Positions 42,578-51,796 of a stretch of DNA of 64,000 nt are shown one piece after another. Under the pieces are notes generated by a model. It was not told the DNA's origin, ran no database searches, and saw only the letters and a list, made by a program, of their open reading frames with translations. The stretch lies in the NCBI GenBank assembly GCA_013112575.1, contig JABFGG010000003.1, positions 1 through 64,000 on the forward strand. Reading direction: 5' to 3'. Within the stretch, counting starts at the first letter, position 1. Every line of letters starts with the position of its first letter. This DNA is from Chloroflexota bacterium. Its GTDB lineage: Bacteria; Chloroflexota; Anaerolineae; Anaerolineales; UBA11579. The translations under genes were made by a program, and so were the position numbers.

Positions 42578-43603
42578 ATGACAACTAACCTGGAATTAAC
42601 ACGTTCGCAGATTCTTGCCTTTCGGCGTCATATAGCGGCGCTTGATGAGCGCCTGCCCAGTGGCACACCTGCATTGCATCGTGCAGCTTGGGCAGGTCTC
42701 CAAGACAGCATGCCGCGGGCCGCGCTGCTCTCGATTCATGCGCGCATGGCTGATACTCAACCCCAAAGTTGGGAGGACTCTTCGCTGATACAGATATGGG
42801 GCCCCCGATATAACACTTACGTAGTGGACAAGCGTGATTTTGCCATATTTACCCTCAGCAGGTTGCCGGAAGAAAACAAGCCGTTGAAGCGTGCTCAAGA
42901 TATCGCCGCTCGGTTGAGTGCAGCGCTAGCTGGCTCTCGGATGCCTCAGCGCGAGGCGGCGCGAGCTATGGGAGCACGACACGCTAACCAACTGCGTTAC
43001 GCCGCGCCGACGGGAACAGTCGTTATTCGCTGGGACGGCGCGCATCAACCTGATATTTGGAACATGCCCGTTCCTGAAATGGAACCGTATGAGGCGCTTC
43101 TTGAACTTGCCCGTCGGTATTTGCATGTGTTTGGCCCCGCTACTCCCGAAGCATTCGCCCAGTGGGCAGGCATCCGCTCCGCTAGCGGTATTACGGCATT
43201 CGGAGCACTTGGCAAGTCATTGACGCCAGTGCGAACACCCATCGGAGAAGCTTGGATTTTAAGCCAAGATGTACCGCTTTTCAGCGAGGTGACCAGACCA
43301 GCAGCACCAGCCCGTTTATTGCCAAGTGGCGATACCTGGTTCTTGTTGCAAGGTGCTGATCGTGAACTACTCGTGCCAAATGAGCAAAATCGTCGTGCGC
43401 TATGGCCTTCCCGGGTGTGGCCAGGTGCTTTGGTCGTTGAAGGTGAGACCGTGGGCACTTGGCGGCGCGCGAAGCATGTGCTCACGATCCAGTCGTGGAT
43501 TCGCCTGTCTCGCGCACAGCGCGATGCTGTTGAGGCTGAAGCAGGTTCACTCCCACTGCCTGGGATCAACCGTCCCATGGATATCCGTTGGACTTCCGGC
43601 TGA
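42578..43603 (+). CDS. Winged-helix DNA-binding protein (AlkZ-like)
   Basis: The 341-residue protein fits the HTH_42/AlkZ family, tandem winged-helix proteins that include DNA glycosylases removing alkylated or crosslinked bases. Recognisable parts are QIWGPRYNTYVVDKRDFAIFTLSRL, REAARAMGARHANQLRYAAPTGTVVIRWDG and WPSRVWPGALVVEGETVGTWRR. Whether the catalytic Gln residues of AlkZ are present I cannot confirm. The gene lies within a cassette-like insertion. Confidence 0.75.
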   Translation: MTTNLELTRSQILAFRRHIAALDERLPSGTPALHRAAWAGLQDSMPRAALLSIHARMADTQPQSWEDSSLIQIWGPRYNTYVVDKRDFAIFTLSRLPEENKPLKRAQDIAARLSAALAGSRMPQREAARAMGARHANQLRYAAPTGTVVIRWDGAHQPDIWNMPVPEMEPYEALLELARRYLHVFGPATPEAFAQWAGIRSASGITAFGALGKSLTPVRTPIGEAWILSQDVPLFSEVTRPAAPARLLPSGDTWFLLQGADRELLVPNEQNRRALWPSRVWPGALVVEGETVGTWRRAKHVLTIQSWIRLSRAQRDAVEAEAGSLPLPGINRPMDIRWTSG

Positions 43604-43713
43604 CAACCAAAAAAGCCTCCCAACCCCGCGTTAACCAGACCAGGCTGTCGCTGTGCTCCAGCCTCGGTAATAGTCCGCGAAAATAACCAAGAGTGGTTAT
43701 AAGTTATTGCCTA

Positions 43714-43745
43714 ACGGACTACACCGTGAAACTCTCCTGAAACCC
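43714..43745 (+). repeat. Repeat of the 3' end of the MetE-like gene
   Basis: These 32 bases match 42511-42542 with two mismatches and include the same TGA stop. Together with copy one they bracket the AlkZ-like gene. Confidence 0.8.
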
Positions 43746-43748
43746 CGC

Positions 43749-43759
43749 TTGTCAGACAA
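43749..43759 (+). promoter_or_regulatory. Third copy of the GntR-like operator
   Basis: TTGTCAGACAA occurs here perfectly, within the longer palindrome CTTGTCAGACAAG (43748-43760). It equals the two copies at 10902 and 10950. No clear promoter is seen around it, so it may be a distant regulon member or chance. Confidence 0.5.
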
Positions 43760-43766
43760 GTACTAG

Positions 43767-43873
43767 GGTGTGTATGCAAACTAGGCCCGCCATAAGAAAC
43801 GGGCGGCTAACTATGCCGCTATGCTCACCGTCGCAGCCATTTTCTTATGGTCTCAGGGGTTTGCATACACACC
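43767..43873 (+). mobile_element. MITE-like palindromic element
   Basis: Perfect 15-bp inverted arms (43767-43781 and 43859-43873, GGTGTGTATGCAAAC) enclose a second perfect 10-bp pair (43790-43799 with 43841-43850) and a small GCGGC/GCCGC hairpin. The whole 107 bases can fold into one long stem. This is the form of a miniature inverted-repeat element or a recombination site. A clear target duplication is not seen. The ATG of the next gene lies inside it. Confidence 0.65.
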
Positions 43874-44027
43874 TCAGTGCTTGTTTGATAGCCGCGATAT
43901 TGATGGGAAGTTGATTTGCAGCAGCATCCGGTTAACATGCACACTATTGATTTTTTCTGGTGGATTCTATATGATGATTGTGAGGGAATACACAAGTGGA
44001 GGGTTGTCTCCCGAGGAGGATAAGTAG
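43821..44027 (+). CDS. Small membrane protein, start inside palindromic element
   Basis: The 68-residue product has two hydrophobic segments (residues about 1-15 and 34-53) around a Cys-containing loop, and a charged end SGGLSPEEDK. Its first 17 codons lie in the palindromic element, so the true protein may start elsewhere or be a fusion made by insertion. The stop touches the ATG of the next lipoprotein gene, which supports real translation of the 3' part. Confidence 0.45.
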   Translation: MLTVAAIFLWSQGFAYTPQCLFDSRDIDGKLICSSIRLTCTLLIFSGGFYMMIVREYTSGGLSPEEDK

Positions 44028-44675
44028 ATGAAAGCTAAATATCTTGTAATTGGCCTGGCATTGCTAGGCACAATATTAGCCTGCACTCTGCCTTTTGACT
44101 CACCTGAGGAGGCTGATTGTGTGACGACCGGAGGCGTGTGGATACCCGAGACCACCGATTCTGAAACAGGTAGGCTGATTGGTAGGTATTGTGACAGGAG
44201 TGGTCAACAAGACGTTGCTAATGCTCCAGCGGAAGAAGAGGAAGCTCCCCCAGCGCCGGTTGTTGAAGGGGATCTCCCTATTGAGCAGTGCCTGGTTCCC
44301 GAGACGAATTTTAGTGCTGTCTATGAAGGGGCCCAGAGAACAGATGAAGGGCCAGACTCGCATGGGGGGCGCTGTACCGGGGATTTTGTGATCACTAACC
44401 TAAGCGCTGAATCGATCATTGTCATAGGTTATGATGTCTTTGATAACAACGCTATGCAGGATTCGAACTACTGGCGACAATACTGGCTTGAGCCGGGCGA
44501 TGAACATCGTGAAAACATCTCTTATACCTGGCGGCCAGATGATCCCGATGGGGATACGTTCAATTTCATTGCGAAGATACTACCTGTGCGTAATGTGAAT
44601 GCCTGCATCTGGTTGGTTCACGACCAAGCGCTCCAAGAGGTGGTCGCTCTCGATATCCCGGCTCCGTGCCATTAG
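44028..44675 (+). CDS. Lipoprotein, unknown function
   Basis: The 215-residue protein has a lipobox LGTILAC and an acidic Pro-rich linker (about 62-80). A C-terminal beta-rich domain follows with Cys at both ends (QCLVPETNFSA... DIPAPCH). GAGGAGGATAAG precedes the start, and there is no gap to the small gene upstream. The next gene begins 2 bases after its stop. Confidence 0.75.
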   Translation: MKAKYLVIGLALLGTILACTLPFDSPEEADCVTTGGVWIPETTDSETGRLIGRYCDRSGQQDVANAPAEEEEAPPAPVVEGDLPIEQCLVPETNFSAVYEGAQRTDEGPDSHGGRCTGDFVITNLSAESIIVIGYDVFDNNAMQDSNYWRQYWLEPGDEHRENISYTWRPDDPDGDTFNFIAKILPVRNVNACIWLVHDQALQEVVALDIPAPCH

Positions 44676-44677
44676 CC

Positions 44678-45658
44678 ATGCAAGAAAACGAACTTATAAA
44701 CTGGCTGTTAGAGATAGATAAAGAAAATCCTGCAGTACGCTATTTTGCTCTGCGAGATTTGCTGGGGCGTTCCAAGGATAACCCGGAAGTTTGCCAGGCC
44801 AGGGTAGATATCATGAGGCAGGGGCCAATCCCTACCATCTTAGACGCTCAACATCCAGACGGTTACTGGGCCAAGCCCGGGGGTGGACATTCTCCAAGCT
44901 ACACAGTAACTGTCTGGCAGATCATATTCTTAGCGGAGTTCGGGGCTGATCCGAGTGATGAACGCGTACAAAAAGGGTGTGAATACTTTTTGAACCACAG
45001 TACTGCAGCCAATGGTGCTTTCGCCATGAATCGCCCTCCCGTACCTAGCAGTGTTGTACATTGTCTCAACGGGGACCCGCTATATGCACTGTTGCAACTG
45101 GGCTATGCCAATGACCCCCGTGTGCAAGAAGCTCTAGATTGGCAAGTGCGCGCCATCGTGGGAGAGGGTGAACTTCGTTACTATAAGTCAGGCACAGCTG
45201 GGCCGGGCTTTATGTGTGCTTATAATCAGGGCCAACCCTGCGCCTGGGGTGCTACCAAGGCGATGAAAGCCTTGAGTGCCGTCCCGCCAGATCAACGAAC
45301 TGCAGGAATACGAAGGGCCATTGAGACTGGGGCCGATTTTCTTTTGAGCCGCGATCTGACTGTAGCCGATTACCCGAATACGGATCATATCAGTACCACT
45401 TGGTTCAGATTTGGCTTTCCTCTGAGTTACCGCTGCGATGTTCTAGAGACCGTGACTGTGCTGGTTGATTTGGGATATGGCAAAGACCCGCGGCTGAGCA
45501 ATGTGCCTTCATTTATCCTGGACAAACAGGAGGATCAAGGGCGCTGGGTAATGGAGAGATCGTTAAACGGTAAGATGTGGGCTGATATTGAGGAGAAGGG
45601 CAAGCCCAGTAAGTGGATTACCCTGCGAGCACTCCGTGTATTGCAGTCGCTAGTATAG
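44678..45658 (+). CDS. Terpene-cyclase-like alpha-toroid protein, copy A
   Basis: From ATG 44678 the protein has 326 residues. It has helical-toroid repeats of the prenyltransferase/squalene-cyclase type (LDAQHPDGYWAKPGGGHSPSYTVTVWQIIFLAEFG, WQVRAIVGEGELRYYKSG, LDKQEDQGRWVMER). The catalytic DxDD of squalene-hopene cyclase is not seen, so an enzymatic role is doubtful. A paralogue follows; both end with a GKPSKW(I)TLRALRVL-like block. Confidence 0.8.
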   Translation: MQENELINWLLEIDKENPAVRYFALRDLLGRSKDNPEVCQARVDIMRQGPIPTILDAQHPDGYWAKPGGGHSPSYTVTVWQIIFLAEFGADPSDERVQKGCEYFLNHSTAANGAFAMNRPPVPSSVVHCLNGDPLYALLQLGYANDPRVQEALDWQVRAIVGEGELRYYKSGTAGPGFMCAYNQGQPCAWGATKAMKALSAVPPDQRTAGIRRAIETGADFLLSRDLTVADYPNTDHISTTWFRFGFPLSYRCDVLETVTVLVDLGYGKDPRLSNVPSFILDKQEDQGRWVMERSLNGKMWADIEEKGKPSKWITLRALRVLQSLV

Positions 45659-45716
45659 TCTTAGGCATTAGGAAGAAGACTGAAGATATCATGAGACAAA
45701 AAGATGAAGAAAACAA

Positions 45717-46646
45717 ATGCTAGATAGTGACCTCAAAACCTGGCTGCTTGAAGGCGATGTTGCCATCCAATATCAGGTTCACCGCGACCTGTTAGGCAAC
45801 GAGGACAAATGGCTCCGCGACCGCATTGCCAAAGAGGGATGGGGGGCGCGTTTTCTCTCCCGGCGCAATGAAAATGGTCATTGGGGGCAGCGCTATTACC
45901 AGCCCAAGTGGATCTCTACCCACTACACCCTGCTTGATCTGAAGCACCTGGGCATTGCCCCCAGCAATGAAACGATCCGCCAGACGTTAGCCATGGTCGT
46001 GGCTACGGAAAAGGCTCCCGATGGCGGCATCCTTCCCATTGGGGAGAACAGCGACAGCGACGTATGTGTCAATGGCATGTTCCTCAACTTTGCGGCTTAT
46101 TTTGGGGTGGAAGAAGAGGATTTAAAATCTGTTGTGGATTTCGTGCTGGCGCAACATATGGCAGACGGTGGTTTCAATTGCCGTTCCAACCGCAGCGGCG
46201 CGGTGCATAGCTCGTTACATTCCACTATCTCGGTTGCCGAAGGCATCCTGGAATACGCCAGGAATGGCTACCAATACAGATTGAAAGAGTTGCAGGCGGC
46301 AGAATTGGCATCCCGGGAGTTCATGCTGCAACATAGGTTATACAAATCGGACCATACGGGTGAGATCATCGACAAAAGAATGTTGATGCTTTCTTTCCCC
46401 TCACGCTGGAAATACGATATCTTGCGCGCGTTGGATTACTTTCGTGCAGCTGGGGTTGGCTATGATGCCCGCATGAAGGATGCCATAGAGGTCTTGCTGA
46501 AGAAACGCAGGAAAGACGGGCGCTGGCCAGTGCAAGCCAAACATCCCGGCCAAACCCATTTTGACATGGAAAAAGCAGGCCAGGCCAGTCGCTGGAACAC
46601 ACTAAGGGCTTTGCGGGTATTGAAACATTTTGATATTACAGAGTAG
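45717..46646 (+). CDS. Terpene-cyclase-like alpha-toroid protein, copy B
   Basis: The 309-residue protein is a paralogue of the previous gene. It has repeats such as SRRNENGHWGQRYYQPKWISTHYTLLDLKHLG and MADGGFNCRSNRSGAVHSSLHST, and ends WNTLRALRVLKHFDI. No DxDD motif is visible. It opens WLLEGDVAIQYQVHRDLL, parallel to WLLEIDKENPAVRYFALRDLL of copy A. The function of the pair is unknown. Confidence 0.8.
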   Translation: MLDSDLKTWLLEGDVAIQYQVHRDLLGNEDKWLRDRIAKEGWGARFLSRRNENGHWGQRYYQPKWISTHYTLLDLKHLGIAPSNETIRQTLAMVVATEKAPDGGILPIGENSDSDVCVNGMFLNFAAYFGVEEEDLKSVVDFVLAQHMADGGFNCRSNRSGAVHSSLHSTISVAEGILEYARNGYQYRLKELQAAELASREFMLQHRLYKSDHTGEIIDKRMLMLSFPSRWKYDILRALDYFRAAGVGYDARMKDAIEVLLKKRRKDGRWPVQAKHPGQTHFDMEKAGQASRWNTLRALRVLKHFDITE

Positions 46647-46654
46647 GGGAGACT

Positions 46655-47017
46655 CTATTCCGCTTCCTGCATCCTCACAAACTCCTCCACAACTGCAACC
46701 AGATCGTCTTTTTTCTCTTCGACCTCTTCCATGCTATGGAAGCGCGCCACGCGCACATGCTCTGCGTCCCCGTCCAGCAGGCCGCTGTTGTCTTTGATGG
46801 ATGCCCCTTCCTGGAAGAAGAGGTGCACGAACTTCTTGGTGCGCACCGTCAGGGTGGCCATGTTCTTACCGTAAGAAAAGGTCGGCCCGCCCCATTTGAT
46901 GTCTTCGGTCATCTTGGGGTTGGCTTCCAGGATGATGCGGCGCACGACCTGCAACTCTTCCTTTAGTGGATGTTCAAGTTCATCCATGAACTCGTCGACT
47001 TTTGGGTTGGTTTGCAT
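46655..47017 (-). CDS. DUF1801 (YdhG-like) protein
   Basis: ATG 47017 follows a very strong AGGAGGAAGG. The 120-residue protein has the DUF1801 pattern: VDEFMDELEHPLKEELQVVRRIILEANPKMTEDIKWGGPTFSY, then VHLFFQEGASI and a C-terminal helix. The family is common and small, probably cytoplasmic, with no proven function. It converges on the toroid pair with an 8-base gap. Confidence 0.85.
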   Translation of the reverse strand: MQTNPKVDEFMDELEHPLKEELQVVRRIILEANPKMTEDIKWGGPTFSYGKNMATLTVRTKKFVHLFFQEGASIKDNSGLLDGDAEHVRVARFHSMEEVEEKKDDLVAVVEEFVRMQEAE

Positions 47018-47127
47018 AGCGGGCCTTCCTCCTAGTTGGTTGGTCTGGTTAGGATTATATCGTATATAGCACAAATGTTTTATCGAATTTATACTGAATG
47101 AGTGGTGAATAATATGGTTTCCTGATC

Positions 47128-47147
47128 GGGCGAAGCACGCTTCGCCC
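47128..47147 (+). repeat. Dispersed palindrome, copy 1
   Basis: GGGCGAAGCACGCTTCGCCC (9-bp arms) followed by CTAC. A very similar unit occurs at 56894-56913. Both lie between genes. The 47018-47299 spacer holds nothing else that I recognise. Confidence 0.75.
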
Positions 47148-47299
47148 CTACGACAGGCGAACTGTTCAGCATTAGTACCTATCTTGTTCACCTCTCCCGC
47201 TCTCTAAAAGCCCCCAAAACTGGTTTAGAATTGGGATTACCTGGTTTGATCTGATTCATCAGAATTATTACACTCATTTCAACATAAAAGGATCGCTTT

Positions 47300-48025
47300 A
47301 TGAATCTGCTCTTCTCTGGCATGCGCCAGCGTATTGGTGGTGTATTTGCTGCTTTTGCATTCTCTGCAGGCTGTTGCGTGTGTGGCGCTGTGATGACCTT
47401 TGTGCTGGCTCCCAACCAGGCGCTAGAGGCACGCCGCATTTCGCGGCTGCCGGAGATGGATGCTGTTTATCTGACTTCGGTTGCAGCGGGAGAAGAAGTG
47501 CTGCTCACAGGCACTTTGCAGGGCAACGAACTGCTGTACAGCGACCTGCCTTACGTGGCCTTCAAAGAAGAGACCTGGATCGTTTCAGAGCCAACCGGTG
47601 ATGCTGAGAGCAATTCCGGTCGCTGGGACTCAGATACAGTTGTGCCGGATCTTGACCTGAATGTAGGCGGTCAGATTGTCGTGATCCTTTCGGCTACTGA
47701 CCCGCGCTTGAGCGGCGATTTGCTGGAAGAAACCATTCTCGGCGAAGGCCCATTGGAAGCTACCTATTCGGGCGAATCGCTGCCGGACGGCACTCTGCGT
47801 TATGAGGGCTTCGTGGATGGCGACGTTGCCACAGTGCTGGGCGAAAAGGCCACTGATGGTGGTGTACGACCCGAGCATTTGTTTGCCGGAGACCGTGCGG
47901 CTTTTGAGACCAGCCAGGAGGAAGCGGCTTCGGGTTTGTTCATCTCTGGGATTGCTTCAATGGTCTTGGCGCCTTTTGTGTTGATCGCCGGTATCCTGGG
48001 TACTATTTTCTGGCGGCGCAGGTAG
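47300..48025 (+). CDS. Membrane protein resembling GIDE/E3-like bacterial proteins
   Basis: The 241-residue protein has an N-terminal membrane segment (about 13-35), an outside domain, and a C-terminal membrane segment followed by FWRRR. The central part (VYLTSVAAGEEVLLTGTLQGNE... LPYVAFKEETW) recalls the GIDE domain of MULAN-like proteins, which are membrane proteins with two helices around such a domain. No RING domain is present. Function unknown. Confidence 0.7.
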   Translation: MNLLFSGMRQRIGGVFAAFAFSAGCCVCGAVMTFVLAPNQALEARRISRLPEMDAVYLTSVAAGEEVLLTGTLQGNELLYSDLPYVAFKEETWIVSEPTGDAESNSGRWDSDTVVPDLDLNVGGQIVVILSATDPRLSGDLLEETILGEGPLEATYSGESLPDGTLRYEGFVDGDVATVLGEKATDGGVRPEHLFAGDRAAFETSQEEAASGLFISGIASMVLAPFVLIAGILGTIFWRRR

Positions 48026-48112
48026 CCCAAAAACTCCGCAAAAAATATCAAGAACGATTGTTTCGTGGCTGTTATCCTCGTCTTTATCAGAAAGAGATTT
48101 GGAGGCAGCATC

Positions 48113-48547
48113 ATGAAACTATCTGTTGAAAAGGTGATCAACCAACCGTTGGAAAAAGTGTGGGAGGTCTTTGATGATCCCGATAATTTGCCTAAGTGGC
48201 AGCCCACACTCAAGGAACTCCGGCAGGACAGTGGTGAGCCTGGGCAGCCCGGCTCTACCAATACGCTGATCTATGATGAGAACGGCCGCACCATTGAGAT
48301 GAAGGAGAGCATCACCAGCCGCAATTATCCCGATGAGTTCTCCGGCAAATATGAAACCGATGGCGTGGTTAACTACATCACCAACCATTTCGAACGGGTG
48401 GGGGAAGGCAGTACCAGGTGGAACATGGAAACCGATTTTCAGTTCTCCGGCTTCATGCGCCTGATGGCCCCATTGATGAAAGGCAGCTTTGTCAAACGTA
48501 CGTCCGAAGATATGGAGCGCTTCAAGCAGTTGGCTGAGAGCCAATAA
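48113..48547 (+). CDS. SRPBCC-family protein (polyketide cyclase/START-like)
   Basis: ATG 48113 follows GGAGG. The 144-residue protein has the SRPBCC layout: EKVINQPLEKVWEVFDDPDNLPKWQPTLKEL, a beta-sheet core, and a last long helix FVKRTSEDMERFKQLAES. Such proteins bind small hydrophobic ligands. No partner is evident from the neighbours. Confidence 0.87.
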   Translation: MKLSVEKVINQPLEKVWEVFDDPDNLPKWQPTLKELRQDSGEPGQPGSTNTLIYDENGRTIEMKESITSRNYPDEFSGKYETDGVVNYITNHFERVGEGSTRWNMETDFQFSGFMRLMAPLMKGSFVKRTSEDMERFKQLAESQ

Positions 48548-48771
48548 GGGTGCCTTGATCAGTAGGAAGTTTTTTAGAAGGTAGCATTGTAGGGGACTCG
48601 ATCCTGTCAAGATTTGATGTGCTAGGGCCTACACTTGGTGTAGGCCCTAGCCCTTTCTGTGGGTCAATAATTTGACTTTGGTCGCTCAATGAGCGTAAAA
48701 TCTGAAGACCAAGCACTGATACTTTCAGTCTAATCACAGTGGGTGACCACGAAACAGTAAAGGAAATCCCT

Positions 48772-50664
48772 ATGGCTCGTATTGAATCTTTTCTTTCAGC
48801 CCGTCTTTTCTTGCAGCCCCAACTTGTAGGTCAGAAAATCTATTTCATGAGCAACCTCAGCGGGCATCTCAGTCTCTACGTTATGGATCATGGTGGCAGT
48901 GTACCCCAACCGCTTTTGCCCCCAAACATTGCATTACAGAATCCCCATCTCATAGATGGCAAGAGTTTCCACGTGTTCCCGAAATTGGGGCGGATCATCG
49001 TCAATGTGGACCATGATGGTGATGAGAATTACGTGCCTATGACCATCCCTCTGGAGGGAGGTTTTCCCGAACCTGCCTTTGGGGACTTCTTCGATGATAA
49101 ACGCGCGTCGATCGGAAAGGTCGATGATGAGCGCAGCCTGATGTACATCATGGCCGACTCGCGTAATGAAGCCATTAACTACACTTATCGGGCCAACGTT
49201 GAAACCGGCGAGATCACCGAAATGTTCGATAGTGGTTGGGGTGCCTGGGTGGTTGGGGCTAACAAGACACATGATAAAGCCGTCATCCTCGAATTCTATA
49301 CCGTAGGGGACAATAGCGCTTTTCTGTGGGATAAGGCTACGGGCAAAGCAGAATTGCTTTATGGCGTTCCGCTCGAGCAGCGTAAAGAAGGTCAGGAAGT
49401 GCCGCTGACTTCATTTGGAAGCTCCTGTTTCACGGCGGATGATAAAGGTTTGCTCTTCTTCAGTTCGATTTTCCAGGACACCTACGGCCCGACGTATCTG
49501 ACCTTTGATGCCCCCGACAAGCCACAGGAAGTGACTGTGACAGGCCATGTACATACCGGCTCTGGTGAGTTTTATGACCTGGAACATATCAAAGCTGATC
49601 GTTACCTGATGTATTACAACATTGACGGCTGCACCTGGGTCTATGAAGCCGAGTTCGATGAAGCCAAGTTGGAGATGCGCTTAGGGCGTGTGCTAGTTGG
49701 GGGAGGCCAGTTTTCTAACGGTGTGCTTGAAGCGCTGACTTTTGACGAAGACACGGGTCGCTACGCGCTTGCTTTTTCCACAGCAACTTCGCCGACCCAG
49801 ATACATACCATTGAGGGGGATGAAACCATCACCCATACCTCGGAACGCATTCTGGGCATATCCGATAAACATCTCTCCCCGGGAGAAGATGCCTCGTTCA
49901 CTTCATTCGATGGTTTGCGTATCTCTGCCCGCCTGTATCTGCCTGCCTCTGACCTGGGTTATGAAGAACCACGACCGCTTGTGTATTACGTCCACGGCGG
50001 CCCCCAGGCGCAGGAGCGCCCTGATTTCGCTTGGTTCTCCATGCCTCTGATCCAATTCTTGACCATGCGGGGTTTCGCGGTGTTCGTGCCCAACGTGCGT
50101 GGCAGCGAAGGTTATGGTCTGGAATATATGAAAAAGGTCGACCGAGATTGGGGTGGGGATGATGCCAAGGATCACGTGCATGCCATGACCGAGTTCCTGT
50201 CTAAAGACCCGCGTGTCGACATCAAGCGCGCTGGGGTTGTAGGCCGTTCTTATGGCGGCTACATGACCCTTTTCCAGGCTGGTTATTACTCTGAACTGTG
50301 GTCGGCAGCCGTGGACATGTTCGGGCCTTACGACTTGTTGACCTTTGGAGAACGCATCCCACCAAGCTGGAAACCTTATTTTAAGATCGCCCTGGGTGAC
50401 CCGGTTGAAGACCGCGATTTCCTGATTGAGCGCTCGCCTAAAACGCACCTGCACCAACTGGCTTGTCCCATGTTGGTTATCCAGGGAAAGAACGACCCCC
50501 GCGTGGTTGAGCAGGAGTCGCGTGATCTTGTTGAAGAACTGCGTGGACAGGGCAAAGAGATCGATTATTTGATGTTCGAAGATGAGGGCCACGACGTGCT
50601 TAAATATGACAATCGTGTGACCTGCTACAATGCGATAACCAAGTTCTTTGAAAAGCATTTGTAG
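48772..50664 (+). CDS. S9-family serine peptidase (prolyl oligopeptidase-like)
   Basis: From ATG 48772 (AAAGGAAAT upstream) the protein is 630 residues without a signal peptide. An N-terminal propeller region of about 370 residues is followed by an alpha/beta-hydrolase domain. There are YYVHGGPQAQERPDF, the nucleophile VVGRSYGGYMTLF, GKNDPRV with the Asp, and EDEGHDVLK with the His. It cleaves peptides in the cytoplasm, probably as a dipeptidyl or acylaminoacyl peptidase. Confidence 0.92.
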   Translation: MARIESFLSARLFLQPQLVGQKIYFMSNLSGHLSLYVMDHGGSVPQPLLPPNIALQNPHLIDGKSFHVFPKLGRIIVNVDHDGDENYVPMTIPLEGGFPEPAFGDFFDDKRASIGKVDDERSLMYIMADSRNEAINYTYRANVETGEITEMFDSGWGAWVVGANKTHDKAVILEFYTVGDNSAFLWDKATGKAELLYGVPLEQRKEGQEVPLTSFGSSCFTADDKGLLFFSSIFQDTYGPTYLTFDAPDKPQEVTVTGHVHTGSGEFYDLEHIKADRYLMYYNIDGCTWVYEAEFDEAKLEMRLGRVLVGGGQFSNGVLEALTFDEDTGRYALAFSTATSPTQIHTIEGDETITHTSERILGISDKHLSPGEDASFTSFDGLRISARLYLPASDLGYEEPRPLVYYVHGGPQAQERPDFAWFSMPLIQFLTMRGFAVFVPNVRGSEGYGLEYMKKVDRDWGGDDAKDHVHAMTEFLSKDPRVDIKRAGVVGRSYGGYMTLFQAGYYSELWSAAVDMFGPYDLLTFGERIPPSWKPYFKIALGDPVEDRDFLIERSPKTHLHQLACPMLVIQGKNDPRVVEQESRDLVEELRGQGKEIDYLMFEDEGHDVLKYDNRVTCYNAITKFFEKHL

Positions 50665-50703
50665 GAAATTGACTTGCTCTTTTCAATGAAAGGAATGTAA
50701 ATA

Positions 50704-51702
50704 ATGCTGCGATGGGGCATCTTGGGAACGAGTTTTATATCGGAAACAGTGGCTAAAGCCATCCTGGCAGATCCAGGTTCAAGCATTCAGGCTGTTGCGG
50801 GAAGACGACAATCAGTGATTGATACATTCGCTGAGGAATTTGCTGTTCCCAATAAATACAACAGCTATGAAGAACTCATTCAAGACCCTCAGGTTGATAT
50901 TGTATACATTGGTTTGCCGAACCACTTGCATCATACATATATTCTTGAGAGTGTTTCTGCGAATAAACATGTGTTGTGTGAAAAATCGCTTTCTATCGAT
51001 CTTGAAAAATCCCAACTCATTGTCGATGCGGTCACGGACTCGGAAGTATTTTTTATTGAAGGGTTGATGTATTTGCATCATCCTTTGATGACAAAGCTGG
51101 TGGAGGTATTGCAGGACAATATCATTGGTGATGTAAGAACAGTAAGCGGCCAATATTATGCGGATATTGCCGAGTTTGTAAATCCGGACAGCAAAGGTGC
51201 CATTTACAACCTGGGTTGTTATCCTGTTTCACTGCTCCATTTGGTTTTGCAAACGTCGTATGGGAGTGAAGTATTTGATGGCTTAGAAATCACGGGTTTT
51301 GGTAGCCTATCAGAAAAGGATGGCAACATTTGTGAGGCATCGATGCAGCTAAGGCTCCCCAATGGAGTAGTTGGGTTGATACATACAGCTGAAACATTTG
51401 GAATGTTTTCTGAATTTGTAGTGATTGGTGAAAAAGGGAGCTTGCGTTTTGTAACAAATCCCTGGCTACCCGGAGAACTCAATACGCTCGAGCTTACAAG
51501 TGTTGATGGTGAGCGACAGCAAATAGAGGTAACGGGAGATGGGGATGCTTTTTACTATCAAATCAAAAATATACGACAGGCCATAGAGCAAGGTAGGCGA
51601 TATATTGACCGTCCAGCCGCGAGACTTCAGGACTCTTTTGAGGTGATGAGCATATTGTCAAAATGGGAAGCCTCTATTGTGGATTATTTGGAAGCAAACT
51701 GA
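50704..51702 (+). CDS. Gfo/Idh/MocA-family oxidoreductase
   Basis: The 332-residue protein has the NAD(P)-binding start LRWGILGTSFISETVAKAI and the family block VDIVYIGLPNHLHHTYILESVSANKHVLCEKSLSID, with the conserved EK. The C-terminal sheet domain follows. These enzymes oxidise sugars or inositols. The DNA is visibly AT-richer than the peptidase gene before it, which may reflect recent arrival. AAAGGAATG precedes the start. Confidence 0.92.
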   Translation: MLRWGILGTSFISETVAKAILADPGSSIQAVAGRRQSVIDTFAEEFAVPNKYNSYEELIQDPQVDIVYIGLPNHLHHTYILESVSANKHVLCEKSLSIDLEKSQLIVDAVTDSEVFFIEGLMYLHHPLMTKLVEVLQDNIIGDVRTVSGQYYADIAEFVNPDSKGAIYNLGCYPVSLLHLVLQTSYGSEVFDGLEITGFGSLSEKDGNICEASMQLRLPNGVVGLIHTAETFGMFSEFVVIGEKGSLRFVTNPWLPGELNTLELTSVDGERQQIEVTGDGDAFYYQIKNIRQAIEQGRRYIDRPAARLQDSFEVMSILSKWEASIVDYLEAN

Positions 51703-51796
51703 GGGGGTATTCTGGGGCAATGCAGTATCAAAGGTATGGTGGGCGTTAGATTAGAGCAGGTTTAGCCTCACAGTCCTCTCATCCCAGAATGATAAA

